Shown here: piece by piece, positions 21,801 through 32,696 of the stretch | How the letters are laid out: every line of letters begins with the position of its first letter | Position numbering within the stretch: position 1 is the first letter of the stretch | Origin: Dolomedes plantarius | Taxonomy: Eukaryota > Arthropoda > Arachnida > Araneae > Dolomedidae | NCBI GenBank assembly: GCA_907164885.2 | Contig: OU015500.1 | Span: 56,000,159 to 56,064,158 of the forward strand | DNA length: 64,000 nucleotides | Reading direction: 5' to 3' | Notes under the pieces: generated by a model | What the model was told of the DNA's origin: nothing | The model's input: only the letters and a program-made list of their open reading frames with translations | Databases searched by the model: none | Program-made: the position numbers and the translations under genes

Positions 21801-23994
21801 TTTTCAAGAAATGCAGATATCTAGGTGCTTATACATAGATCAATCGTCATTGGTGGAGCTCCACGGTTTTTGCGACGCTTCCCCCAAGGCATATGCCGCA
21901 GTATGCTACTTACGAGTATTCTCTCCAGATGTTAAAGTCTCTATTGTAGCAGCAAAGACAAGAGTTGCACCCCTGCAATCAGTTACGCTGCCAAGACTCG
22001 AACTATCCGCAGCACTTCTGTTAGCGGAACTTGTGACCATAGTGCAATCAGCTGTGCGAGGGAAAATAGACACTACAGTTTTGTGGACAAACTCCACTAT
22101 CACCTTAAGTTGGATCAAAAATCCGCCCACTAATGGAAACCCATTTGTCCAACATCGGGTTCAGAAAATCCTCAACCTAACTAAAAGGGAGCAATGGTTT
22201 CACACACCCGGAGTGGCGAACCCGGCTGATTTGGCCACCCGTGGTATTTTTCCGGAACAGCTCAAATCAAATCAGATGTGGCGGCAAGGACCTGCGTGGT
22301 TAACCGAAAACCGAGATTCTCCTTGTTCTGCCTTTGCCACCATCCTTCAAAATCCTTCGGCACATTCCCCCGAGGAAGAACAACCTTACAATCCTAAGAT
22401 CGAGATTAAGAATGACATCCTGAGCAAATTTTCGTCGTACACCAAGTTATTAAGAGTAGTGGCTTGGATTTTTAGGTTTGTGAACAATACACATACTTCT
22501 AAGACTCGTGGGCCATTGAAAGCCATTGAACTACGGGCTTCTATTGAAACGATAGTAAAGCTCATACAAAAGACAGAATTTGCAGAAGAAATTCAGGCCT
22601 TAAGAAACCATAAGTCCGTAAACAAAAAAAGCAAAATTCTTTCTCTCCAACCATTCCTTGATCAAAAGGACATTCTGAGGGTTGGAGGTCGGCTAAGTCA
22701 GCATCCCTCTTTAGCCTTCCACAAAAAATATCCTATGCTGCTCCCTAAGAAACATCCAGTGACTGAAGCCGTCATTCGACATTTCCACGAATCCAGTTTG
22801 CATGCAGGTCCGGAACTTGTTCTGTCCCTCATTCGGCAGCAGTTCTGGATTCCTGACGGCCGGTCTGCAGTTAAAAAGGAACTTAGAACATGTGTTCGAT
22901 GTTTCAAATTGGTCGCCAAGCCTATTCATCAAGTCATGGGAAACTTACCAAGTTCCCGAATCACCCCGTGTCGACCATTCGAAAAGGTAGGGGTGGATTT
23001 TGCTGGACCAATCGCGACAAAATGCCAGCATAAAAGAAAATCTACACAGTTCAAGTCCTACATGTGTTTATTCATATGTATGTGTAGTAAGGCAGTTCAT
23101 CTCGAATTAGTATCCGATCTGTCAACCAATGCCTTTCTCCTTACTCTCCGACGATTTATTGCACGGAGAGGTATTCCAACTGATATATGGTCAGATAATG
23201 GAAAAAATTTTGTAGGTGCTGCTGCATACCTCAAATCTCTGGTGAGAATCACCCAAGATGCTGAAATCCAGGACTTCTGTTCTTCACGCCAGATTATCTG
23301 GCATTTCAACCCCCCTTATGCCCCGAACTTTGGTGGGCTTTGGGAGGCCTCCATAAAATTGATGAAAAGGCATCTATCCAAATCTTTAAACGGAGCCATT
23401 CTGAACTTTGAGGAAATGGCCACTGTACTTTGCCAAATCGAGGCGTGTATTAATTCGCGCCCTTTATGGGCTCTCTCAACAGATCCAAACGATCTGTCGG
23501 CTCTTACTCCGGGGCATTTTCTTATCGGTGTTCCTTTGTTGGAATTACCCGAACCTACAAATACTAACTGTTGTCTTAGCTCTCATTCTAGATGGCATCT
23601 GTTGCAGACATTGAAAGCCAGTTTCTGGCGGCAGTGGAGCCGGTCCTATCTCCAAAATTTACTCAGTCGTAAGAAGTGGACGACTGGCACACAGCTGCTT
23701 GAGCCAGGACAGCTGGTACTCCTGGACCAGGCTGACAGCCCAGCCTGCCACTGGAAGTTAGCCAGAATATTAGAAGTACATCCTGGCGAAGATGGTGTTG
23801 TCAGAGTCGCCACCCTACAGACGTCTCATGGCAAAATTCGAAGGTCGGTCAGTCGCCTTGCGGTCCTACCTGGACCATTGGCCCCGGCGGAAGATGGTCG
23901 AAAACCGTCAGCGGCGGAATCGCAGGCGCCGAGTCGGCTACCAGGACCATCTCTCGTTGTTCGGAGATCATGTGATCAAAACCCGAACGGTTAA
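18808..23994 (+). CDS. BEL/Pao Gag-Pol polyprotein
   Basis: One 1728-codon frame with no stops or shifts. Regions by residue: about 10-55, charged coiled-coil-like start; about 115-270, DUF1759-type Gag domain (WISFKELF, YLQSSVRG, CWNILKNRY); about 325-390, Cys/His knuckles (CILCSQNH, CPNCLRSNHLLDKC, CKNCAKKHH); about 437-460, aspartic protease with D-N-A-S (ALIDNASQNS) where D-S-G-S is usual; about 690-870, reverse transcriptase with SADLEKMY and YVDD (847-850); about 950-1000, Peptidase_A17-type Pao region (FDPLGLLAPS); RNase H-like DAS near 1023; integrase zinc module (H1327, H1332, C1362, C1365); integrase core D1397, D1463, E1513; DUF5641-type tail. The last ~33 codons lie inside the 3' LTR. 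It would make virus-like particles, copy the RNA and integrate the cDNA. Confidence 0.95.
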   Translation: MSPKLSKNLTHFEQVCREIDHVKKKIEDCESCEHARVTVLKSKVKGLEQKLENSFQNLSLNDNEDNFDIFMSYQDILTDLSVDLESKTEKIVEEVDNSESKKVHSESKSNAVRLPIIEIPLFFGENWISFKELFSSTILKNESLSNVEKLQYLQSSVRGNAAKLIRGFALQSENLEHCWNILKNRYENKRLLAVSQINKVFLHRVSKVDSPKGLLELIDVCNEAIRNLDTLGLESNSLSDLIFINFMLAKCDSSVKQNWERSLEGDSIPDLNTFRSFIEREARAMQDLKSETKHAFVKKPNQPTFGERKMIVNNSISVKEVKCILCSQNHQLFKCCNFNRMNVNERWNYVKENKLCPNCLRSNHLLDKCRINIFCKNCAKKHHTLLHKYTEDNANISREIHQESVSNNSQCQSPVHNDVLLSTPLIKVKSPKGQVIRCRALIDNASQNSLISKQCAERLNLALIGSKHQLIGINGMSAETSLHVAEFKISPHFSNDFSTVRALVVNRVTTPLPNFWLDRESWPHTENLLLADPEFHKERPVDLLVGADIFASIIQGPAIQGERGEPAAIPTTLGHILSGPIDKTSKNPENYSLCNLSLNEQLERFWALESVPQHHPIPDIEDPAEIIYRETVKRNEDGRYVVKLPVKPDCELGNSANHASKLFLILEQKLNKNKQLKESYSEFMDEYKQLAHMQVLTEDEKRFEPNFYLPHHAVINDNSSTTKVRVVFNASAKSTNNKSLNSILFTGPKLQTSIFSNLIQFRSYQIALSADLEKMYRQILVTEEDTHLQRIFWRNNVADPLKEFKLNTVTYGTSCAPFLALRTLQQLCHDEKDNFPHAANISKTHFYVDDFLGGADSIEDAKTLISDLRNLFFAGGFNLRKWCSNKNEAIDFLPESQKCSPITHNFEPDSAQRILGLEWNLNTDVLQVRVSKDTRVATKRQLLSTIARIFDPLGLLAPSTIILKILMQEVWKLNLKWDEKLPSDILDTWSKFDSQIMYFQEMQISRCLYIDQSSLVELHGFCDASPKAYAAVCYLRVFSPDVKVSIVAAKTRVAPLQSVTLPRLELSAALLLAELVTIVQSAVRGKIDTTVLWTNSTITLSWIKNPPTNGNPFVQHRVQKILNLTKREQWFHTPGVANPADLATRGIFPEQLKSNQMWRQGPAWLTENRDSPCSAFATILQNPSAHSPEEEQPYNPKIEIKNDILSKFSSYTKLLRVVAWIFRFVNNTHTSKTRGPLKAIELRASIETIVKLIQKTEFAEEIQALRNHKSVNKKSKILSLQPFLDQKDILRVGGRLSQHPSLAFHKKYPMLLPKKHPVTEAVIRHFHESSLHAGPELVLSLIRQQFWIPDGRSAVKKELRTCVRCFKLVAKPIHQVMGNLPSSRITPCRPFEKVGVDFAGPIATKCQHKRKSTQFKSYMCLFICMCSKAVHLELVSDLSTNAFLLTLRRFIARRGIPTDIWSDNGKNFVGAAAYLKSLVRITQDAEIQDFCSSRQIIWHFNPPYAPNFGGLWEASIKLMKRHLSKSLNGAILNFEEMATVLCQIEACINSRPLWALSTDPNDLSALTPGHFLIGVPLLELPEPTNTNCCLSSHSRWHLLQTLKASFWRQWSRSYLQNLLSRKKWTTGTQLLEPGQLVLLDQADSPACHWKLARILEVHPGEDGVVRVATLQTSHGKIRRSVSRLAVLPGPLAPAEDGRKPSAAESQAPSRLPGPSLVVRRSCDQNPNG
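23886..23894 (+). promoter_or_regulatory. Putative polypurine tract
   Basis: GGCGGAAGA immediately before the 3' LTR, the site expected to prime plus-strand DNA synthesis. It is short and lies inside the polyprotein coding sequence. Confidence 0.55.
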
Positions 23995-24323
23995 TTGCGT
24001 CGTAGTCAGTAGGACGGTTGTATTCCGGGGTGTGACCACGGATAAGCTTCATGCGCATTCGTATTGATTCATTTATTCCCATTTGTCAAGTTTTTACTTG
24101 ATTTGATGTAAACCTTGAAATCAGGTGTAATTCGATTCTAATTAAATGTGGTGTTCAGGATCATGGGCCTATTTCTTAGTGTTCATGTGTCTAATTAATC
24201 TCGTGTCCAGCCAAGGGAGATGGGTAAGTTACCCAATCGTTTCTATTCTTTAATTACATATTGTATATAGTCATTCGTTTAAACCCATTCTTTATTCGCA
24301 AAGGGGAAGCTTAATTCTCCCCA
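23895..24323 (+). repeat. 3' LTR of the BEL/Pao element
   Basis: Base-for-base identical to the 5' LTR on reading. Its first 100 bases encode the end of the polyprotein. Confidence 0.95.
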
Positions 24324-24328
24324 CCAGG

Positions 24329-24493
24329 GATGGTTTGTGTAAGAAGCGATGGCCAACATTTTTCACACTACGGGAATGGCACCTACAATATAAATGTGAC
24401 TCTGATCAGCCAGAAACTTCCATGCCAGAAGCTAAAAAGGTAAAAGCAACGGACCAATTGGAAAAAAAATATGTAAACGCACGCGTTCTCTAA
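24329..24493 (+). other. Unrecognised open stretch beside the BEL insertion
   Basis: A 54-codon frame without ATG starts right after the right CCAGG duplication (DGLCKKRWPTFFTLREWH, then YKCDSDQPETS) and stops at 24491-24493. Its composition looks protein-like (Trp, Cys, His, Lys/Glu-rich tail), unlike the AT-rich frames nearby. The pre-insertion site would have read AATTCCAG/GGATGG, which resembles a splice acceptor. It could be a truncated host exon or a fragment of another repeat. I do not recognise it. Confidence 0.3.
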
Positions 24494-24529
24494 AAGTTGT
24501 TATTTTCAAATGAGTATTAGAAATCCGGG

Positions 24530-24850
24530 GCCGAGTTAGCTTAGTGGTAGCGTGTCGGCTTTCATCGTCCAGGTTGCTCGGTTCAAATCACACAGAATTA
24601 TTTGATATCTTTGTTCATAGACTGCATATGAACATTTTAAATCCGTAAATCATCCTTTCAGGAGGGCTTAGAGGGTGTGAGAAGGAAGGAGTTTCCCCAT
24701 CCGTCGCTCCGGGAGAGTGCTAGGTCATAATTGGTGTGGCAACTTACCAAGTCGGAATTCTGCCCTTATGGTGCTATTGTAAATTGGAGAGGCACTCCTC
24801 AGACCGTAAAGCTTATATGGACCAGGTCTGGAACCACCGCCCTGGAGACA
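24530..24850 (+). repeat. tRNA-derived SINE, family B
   Basis: Box A TAGCTTAGTGG (24537-24547) and box B GGTTCAAATC (about 24580-24589) at tRNA spacing, in a head that does not fold into a complete tRNA. A GC-richer body follows (GGAGGGCTTAGAGGGTGTGA, then CGCTCCGGGAGAGTGC). The 3' limit is uncertain. It differs from the SINEs at 2342 and 44020. Confidence 0.5.
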
Positions 24851-25148
24851 CTAGCAAAAACAGCATTAGAAATCCAGAAATCTTTTAAAAGTGCATTTAC
24901 ACTTACTTATCCTATGTTGAAAACGTGATCCGATGTCAAAACGTTTTAATGTTACACTAAAATTGTCTTGAAATGACTTTAGTACTCTTTAGTAAATATA
25001 GTATACTAGCAACAACAACATTAGAAATCCAGAAATCTTTTAAAAGTACATTTACACTTATCCTATGTCGAAAACAGTATCCGATGTCAAAACTTTACTC
25101 TAAAATGGTCTTAAAATGATACCAGTACTCTTTATTAAATATAGTATG
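24851..25148. repeat. Tandem duplication, unit about 150 bp
   Basis: Copy 1 is 24851-25005 and copy 2 is 25006-25148. Both begin CTAGCAA or similar, then CATTAGAAATCCAGAAATCT, and share CTTATCCTATGT, ATCCGATGTCAAAAC and TAGTACTCTTTA-type ends. They differ by small indels and substitutions, so the duplication is not new. Confidence 0.8.
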
Positions 25149-26180
25149 AAAGGCATGTGAAATTACAGCTCATTTTTTTATTATTACTTGGTCAATAAAG
25201 AAAATTAGAGTATTTCTACATAACACGGATGCAATGTCTAACAACGGGAAATAATGTTTTATTTGCCGTAAACCATCATGTTTTAAAGCCATGGATATTT
25301 ATGCTATTATCTCTTTACAACTTCAGAATCTTCAATGAATTGTACGCTTAACGCATATTATTTGAATACTATTTCATGACATACCTATACCATGGCTTTC
25401 GGCATATGAAATCAACTAAATTGTAGTGGAAGATACAATCTGTTACCACCAAGTTAAATAATCGGAAGTCTAACACATTTCTTTGTATACGGATGTGCAT
25501 TTACTACTTTAAAAATGATATGTCAAGAGTTATATTGAACAAAAAAATAACTACAAAATAATGTCAGTACTTTTATGAAACTCTAACAATTTTTTAAATG
25601 CATTATAAAATTAAAAAAAACGTGGAGTGTTGTGTTTTTAAGCTTAACAGTCATTATTTCTTTTGACACAATCACAGAAATGGGTCCTGGGTGTTCACGA
25701 TTATATGAAAATATCCTACAAATAAAGAAAATCTAATATAATATAACGACTTATCATTCCGATGCATTTTGCAGGCATTTGAGATCAAAATTCTTGATAT
25801 AAGAACTCGAAAACCGATAGTATTTTGAGAGGGGTAAGTATCTAGGGAATGAGGTTTTGTGTAAAATAAAACGAAACCAATCTTCAGAGGTGTCTGGTGA
25901 CTAAATTCTAACCTTATTCTTAAAGCAGTTCATTTTTTATTATTTGCAAAATCACTTGCAAATTTGAAACGTATGTAACTTTTTTAGAAATGTTATCGAA
26001 CTATCTTAGCAACTGTCATGATCTGAAGCTAAAAGTTTTCGAGTCTCGAGAGAATTAAAATGTATTTTAACCAATTTAAAGGATTTAGAGTTTTTCGCTT
26101 GTTGCCAAAATTCAGATTATTGCTATATAATGAGGAAGCATAGCCTAATAATAGTATAAAAGCGAACAATAAATTTTTAA
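25149..26180. other. Intergenic, no gene seen
   Basis: AT-rich, with no supported coding region, tRNA-like boxes or terminal repeats. Confidence 0.45.
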
Positions 26181-26570
26181 CACTAGAAAGACTGGAATTT
26201 TTTCTCACTAAAAAGACTTTGTAATCGTCAATTTCACTGTTAAAAATAAAATCAATAATTTAAAGTATTTAATGTTTTTTTTTAATTGATAAATACTTTT
26301 AATTTTGAACTATTTCATACCAATATATAATAAATTAGTTTGCCGAGCTGGTGTTTGCCGAGAGGACAACTTTGTACGGTTTATCCTAAAAATATATCAT
26401 AATTTGTGTAGTCCTTATTTTTTAACACCGATATTTCCGAACAGCCAATATTTCTGTTATTTGCAAAAGGGGGTACGAGACGAAAAGTAACTAGCTTTTA
26501 TCTGGTATTATTTTAAAGATTTTTGCTTGTTTCCTATAGTGCCGTCAAACTGACGGCTCTCAGTCTTAGT
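26181..26570. mobile_element. Possible piggyBac-like MITE, decayed
   Basis: TTAA at 26177-26180 is followed by CACTAGAAAGACTGG. About 390 bp on, CTCAGTCTTAGTAGG is an approximate inverse. A perfect 7-bp hairpin (GCCGTCAAACTGACGGC, 26542-26558) sits just inside the right end. The right TTAA is not preserved, so the assignment is weak. Confidence 0.35.
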
Positions 26571-29084
26571 AGGTATACAATGCATTTTCTCCCCCTCTTT
26601 ACTATCGAATATAATTTTGTAAATGTGTGTGCATATTTCGCGTAAAATTAGAAAAAGTCATAATATATCAGAAGCCTGAGGACATAAATAGAGACATAGT
26701 GCTCATTAGTATGTCCAAAAACGTCAAAATGACGGCAGCCGATTTTCCAGTGTTAAGCTTTAAAACATCCCATATTGAAGGCAAGAATAATGTTTCGACA
26801 CATTTCATAAAAGGCACTTCTATGATTTATACTTGTATGTATTAAACACATGGGATATTAAAAACTTCACCCTGTGGTGTATTTAAGTTGTTAAATTATT
26901 CTTAATCCATCACAGTCCAGCCATTAAGATGTCTCCAAGCTATCACCCCACAAAAAAGCGGCTAGAAGGATTGAAATACATAAAATTCCATAGTACCGGG
27001 CAACTTTCAAGACTAGAAAATAGGCAACCATTCCTCACGGTCATCTCTAGATTAGGTACTGTTTTAGGGAGACCACTATATGAGAAAAGATAGAAAATGC
27101 GGATTCTGTTAAAGTTTCACAGTACCATACATTTTGTGTAAGAGGAAGATATAAATTTATCTAAACTGTAAGTATTCATTTTCTATAAAATCCTCTTGAA
27201 CTTGTCTCTATAATTTATGTGCAAGATACAACTTTGTCTTGTGGTTTTACGAGATAGCTTAAACCATTACATTAGTTAAAATATATTGGAATACATTGAA
27301 ATTAATTTTGCCTTCAAATTTGACAGAAGAGAAATTACTCAACTAGGCCATGGCCTGAAATTGACATAGAAACCTCACCAAAACTTCGTCTACAACACTT
27401 CGAGAAAGGAAAGGCCCAGGGAGATTTTTTGCAGACATCATTATGAAGAAAATTTGCTGCAATTTCATGCAATAATGAAGCTTTCCTGCAGTTATAATGC
27501 AACACGGTATCCCACAAATTTAGTAAAAATTTTTATAATAACCAGGTAGATCGTCTGACTTTTGCATCACTAAGCCCTGCTTTGTTCTCCAGTAGTAAGA
27601 CTCGTAATATCCGAAATATATCCTACGCCCTGTAAAATCTTTATGACTCGACTAACCGCTACTGAGATAGAAGGAAAATAAATGCATCTCATGACAAAAA
27701 TCTTGGTTAAATAAGTTTTTCCCTTTACAGGATCATAGTAAACTATAAGGAAGATAATTCTTCCAACGTAAGTAGCAAATGAAACCCTTGTAATTAAAGG
27801 GACACGAAGCTAGCTGATGACATAAACGCTGTCCTCTTAAACCTTTGAGGGGCTCCGTTTGCACAGTGCAAACGCTTAAATCTAGTCTTTTTGCGCTTGC
27901 ATTTAATGTATTCCAGTTATATGAGCATAAAAAGGCTAGTCCTGCCATCTGTTATCAATTTAAAGAAGTAAAAACATTTTGCAACCTTAAATTGGAAATT
28001 TTTTCAAAATGCTTTAGGTTAAACAAAATCGGGGGAAAACCTGCACCGTACAAAAGGTGGAGGTTTTTGCCCCTGAAAGTGTTAAAGCAATTGATCTTTT
28101 GAAATAGGCAGGGAATATATTCCCTTGCGACATCAGGACAGGAATATTAACAAAGGTATAAGAAAAATTTCTCCAACAAAATCATCGTTTTCACAGAATT
28201 TTAACCAAGGAAGACTGCCTAATATTTTTTTTCTGTCTGGTTGCACAACTCTTTATGCATAAACATTAATAGTTTTCTCATATTGGAGCATCTTAAAATT
28301 CAGATTTTCGGAAATGGTAGTTATAGCCGAATTTTTTTTATTAAAAAAAACTTATTCTAGTATTATTTTACATAAAAACATTCTAAGGACATATATGGAG
28401 GGCTATTGAAAAAGCGAACCAAGTCCCCTTTTTCAATATTTCGTACTAACACTGCCATGATACAATAAAAACGTTATATATTTTTATGCAATAGCGAACC
28501 TAGTTCTTCCTATATATTTTAATCATCAGATGGAAATGTTCTATGTACCATTGAATGACAACTAATTTCCTTTCAGAGCTGTAGTGGAGAAGTCAATTTT
28601 CTTAGTTGTGAACAAGGACGGTTAGTAGGTGTATTCGGTTATTTAAATTATTTTCCTTGTCCTGAACTTACATGTTTGTCAGTTTTGGAGAAACTATTGA
28701 TATATTTTAGGAAATTTTGAGACTATCCTAAAAAGGACATTTGTTTGTGGATTTTAGTACAGAGCTCAAAGAGTATAAAATAATGTTATGGACGACACGG
28801 TAGGAGACAGGGGCAATTTGAGGATTTTTATTCTTCTGTTTGCGAGCATTGAAGAGAAAATGCATGGACTTACGAACTCATAATTTTATGTTCCGACTCG
28901 TGGACTGGGTAAAATAGAGTTGTAAAAATGTCTCGTGCTGAAACTATCTGCTTATATAAGTGTTTTAAATGATAATCTCCCAAAGCATGAAGTTTCAGAC
29001 GGATAGTGAACCAAGACCAGCTTCAACTCAAATTATGTGTGGTGGCTCAATATCGACTATATATTGTAAGAAAATATAAATAAA
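26571..29084. other. Intergenic, small hairpins only
   Basis: No supported gene. Hairpins noted: CGTTTGCAC/GTGCAAACG (27856-27874, 1-nt loop) and ATTGAAAAAG/CTTTTTCAAT (about 28403-28436). Confidence 0.45.
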
Positions 29085-29919
29085 CTAGCTGAAAACCCGT
29101 CCTTCGCCACGGAGTACATTCAAATTAAATACAACGGTCAATGTATGCAATTAATGGCAAAAATATGTATAAATGTATTTATAATAAATTCAACGGTCAA
29201 TGTATACAATTAATGGCAAAAATATGTTTAAATGTATTTATAATAAATACAACGATCAATGTATGCAATTGATGAAAAAAACAAAAAAATATATTTAAAA
29301 AAAATCGTATCGTGTATTTTTATGGACAAAATAATGTACAAGAAAATATTCAAATTGAATCTAATGGAACATACTAAAGAATATAGTACAGTTAATATAG
29401 TACAGTTTGAGAAACATATCTTTTCTTGTATTTTAATATTTTTTTTATAATATCCAATCGCCTGCCGCATTAGAAAGAAAAAAAATTGTCTATTTCGCTG
29501 TATGCCCGTGACGATAAATTAATTGAAAGAACCAGAAAAAGAAATCACGTGATCAACATTTAATAAATCAAATTCTAAAAATTAATCTTTCAAAATTCAC
29601 CAAAAATCAGAATTTGGAGGTAAAGATTCGAAAAAGATTTCATTTTAAAGGAATTTTTATGATCTTTCTCGTGATATAAATTTTATTCCTCAAACTATTA
29701 TTTTAAATTCAAACTTAAAAAAATAGTTACAAAAACAGCTTAAAAATTTAATTTTAAAAAATCTAAGAAGAATTTTTCAAAAATCTTTCTTGGTGCACCC
29801 CTACACTATAAGAAGAATCGCTATGCAAAATTTCCGCCCTTTAGGTCCAGCGGTTTGGTCTGTACGTTGTATGTCTGTCAGTGAGTCAGTCAGTTACGAA
29901 GTTGTTTTATAAATATAGA
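29085..29919 (-). mobile_element. Non-autonomous Helitron, family 2
   Basis: Read on the minus strand it starts TCTATATTTATAAAAC at 29919, the TC start and AT-rich pattern typical of Helitron 5' ends. It ends with a CCGT...ACGG hairpin, a short spacer and CTAG at 29085-29088, followed by T. The 5' 150 bp match the plus-strand copy at 62283 closely (GACTGACTGAC, AGACCAAACCGCTGGA, ATTCTTCTTATAGTGTAG). No Rep/helicase is encoded, so it depends on an autonomous relative. Confidence 0.8.
29127..29280. repeat. 59-bp tandem repeats inside the Helitron
   Basis: Copies begin at 29127, 29186 and 29245 (the third partial), each with CAACGRTCAATGTATRCAAT and ATGTWTAAATGTATTTATAA. They lie near the Helitron 3' end, where minisatellites are often found in this superfamily. 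Confidence 0.85.
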
Positions 29920-32244
29920 TTAGTTTAAATAAAACATAGCACTACGTTACTGAAGCGGAAAAAGTAAGAAAAGTTAATGGTTATTAAATTATAATCGTTC
30001 AACTTTGTTATCAGTTTTCTCAGAACTCACTTTCATGGATATCGTTCATTTTAATTATGATATTTCCATACATGCTATCATCAGCATTAACTTGTACGAA
30101 GGAAACTTATCACCCTGAAGCATAAGTAAGAATCAGTCATATGTAACAATCATAAAATAATCTCCATAAGAGTCAATCACAGTTATAGTCAATTACTGGT
30201 GTGTGAAAACAACAGACACTTTATTCTTAGGTTGGTGTGATAGCCATACATCCGAAGTAGTATTGAATGAATTCAGAAAAAAAAATATTACATGGCGTTG
30301 AAGTGTCTAAGGGTTATTAAATAGTGGATTCATAAAGAACCCTTATATAAAAAATAAGCCAAATAAATGAGGAATAATCAAAGACATAAAATACTGTATT
30401 ATTAGGCAAATAATCTAATTTTATGCCTTTATTCTTTTGAATATCCCTTTTGAAAGCGTAATTAGTATTGTTTGCGAGTTATCTGAATTTTTTTTTTATT
30501 TATGAAGAGAGGGTGTTATTTTCCTGAATCTGTGATATTTATTTCTTTTTTAACATCAGTATAAATTGTATAATACAGTGAATTTCCGCATACTTTGCCA
30601 TTTATATACGTATTTTTGACATATTTTCCCTAAAAAGGCTATAAGGCCTCCAGTAGTATGATGATAAGAAATAAATTACATAAAAAATTATAAACATCAT
30701 TACGTAACTAGCAAAGCTTATAACACGTTTGTTACTTTTTAATTCATGTTTAACGTAATGTCAGTCTATTGTTTTCTTTTAATTCTGTGATGCAAAAAAT
30801 AGTTTTCAACTTCTGAGCTTACTTTTTCAGGCTTTGAATCACATGCCATTACAAAATATTTATTTGGACATAAAATTAAAATAACTTCAAAAGGCTTTAT
30901 TCAAAGATTAAAGTAAACCTGAAAAAGAAAAAAAATCGGTATTTCTAAATGCAATATCTGTTGAATGCTCTGCTGATGGTGTTTGAATAGAGAGTTTCCT
31001 TATCCGTAAATATAGGTTGTTGTGTCATTTTTCTTTTAGAGGATTCTTTTAAATAATAGCTAGAATTCATTTTATTTACTCTAGAAAAGAAAACATTAAT
31101 ACGACATGTGTACACAGATCTAGAAGATCCAAGAAAACATCTAATGTAAATCCTTAATACGAGTAGAAAGCAACTTTTATATTATGTCTCTTACAAACAA
31201 CTGAAATCCCAGATCACAAACTTCCATTTTCATTTTGCTCTAGCCAAGTTTATAAATTCAGTACATGTCATAGCAAAGGAAAATATTGATGTTTGGCAAA
31301 AAAAAATATAAAGTAATTACACTTTGTGAGTTTAATTCCCAACTGTGAAGGAATAAGAAAAATATATCTATAACGTCAGAATTCGTCTCACGTAAATTTA
31401 TATTTTAATTAAATACCTATATATTTTCGTATGTCTCTTAGTAGCTTTTAATATGCCAAATCTTATGTAAAATGAGCTAAATATTTATTAATAGGCAAAG
31501 TACAATTCTTTTAGATCCAGAAGAGAAAATTATCATGTCATTTCTGTTGTGTTCATAAATAAATCTCTGATTAATGATAAGCATATATTAAATGCGTTTT
31601 ATCATCAGGAAATCTTTTCAGGAAATCTTTTGAGACATTTAAGACAACAGCTATTAACATAAGATTACTTTAGTAATATGTGAATTCTTACTAGCGATAA
31701 TGAGTATTAAAAATTTTAATTTAAAAAGTGCATGCTTTCTACGTATTATGTTTTCAGATAAGCGATCGAAAAACTAGAGGGAATTTAGTGGTCCCTCTCC
31801 CAGTTTAATAAAAACTCGGATTTTTATATATCAGTACAATTGCATCAATGGGATCTTTCACTTGCTCTCTAAAGAGAGTTGTTAATGTTTCAAGTTAAAT
31901 AAAACAATTTAAAAAAACGTTTTCTATTTTTTTACGTTTTAAAATCCTTTTAAAAGAGGAAAAAGTAAACACTTTCAATCCAAATGATATATTCTTTAAA
32001 ACACTTAAAAGTTTCCTTTCTTCTTTAAAGTGTTTCTGTCAACTCAAGAACTAACGTAAAATATAACTAAATGTAATTGGTTTTATCTTTTATGGAAAAA
32101 GTAGTCAAATTTATTTCTCATATTACGAAATAAAAATTGAATTTTAAAAATGCAAGAAAAAATACCCGACACGAAATTCAGTAGTAATACAAAAACAACT
32201 TATAATCCATTTCCAGTACGTGCTTATCAATATTTTAACATAAA
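29920..32244. other. Intergenic, no gene seen
   Basis: More than 2 kb of AT-rich sequence with no gene, tRNA-like boxes or terminal repeats I can support. A short direct repeat (CAGGAAATCTTTT, twice near 31607-31630) is the only structure noted. Confidence 0.45.
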
Positions 32245-32696
32245 AAAAAGTTTTCAAAGTGTTACAGCGCCATCTATTGATACATTTTGGATTTTTTTTT
32301 CTATTATGCCAAATCGTTTTCCCATTCTACCAGTATATTCAGTTCAAATTTGCAGTCATTCTGACCAGTGGTTCTTTTTTGCAGCCTTTTGAAAGTGGGA
32401 CTTTAATTATGGACACCCCAGGGAGTCCATAATTTCAAAAGGCTGCAAAAAAAGAGCCACTGGTCAGAATGATTTCAAATTTGAACTGAATGTACTGGAA
32501 GGGGGAAACGATTTGGCATAATAAAAAAAGTTACCAAAATGTTACAGCTCTATCTATTGATACATTTTGGAACATTTTTTTATTGTGCCAAATCGTTACC
32601 CCTTCTTCCAGTATATTCAGTACAAATTTGAAATCATTCTGACCAGTGGTTCTTTTTTTGCAGCCTTTTGAAAGTGGGACTTTAATTATGGACACC

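Larger units (their letters stand above)
18081..24323 (+). mobile_element. BEL/Pao LTR retrotransposon, structurally complete
   Basis: 6243 bp with two 429-bp LTRs that are identical on reading, each beginning TG and ending CA. It is bounded by a perfect 5-bp target duplication CCAGG (18076-18080 and 24324-24328). A primer-binding site, a single open polyprotein and a short purine tract are all present and in order. Identical LTRs imply insertion too recent for substitutions to accumulate. This is the only element in the window with every part needed for autonomous retrotransposition. Confidence 0.95.

Noticed and set aside
29127..29280. CRISPR-like regular repeats
   Set aside because: The 59-bp units are contiguous tandem copies without unique spacers, inside a Helitron in a eukaryotic genome.
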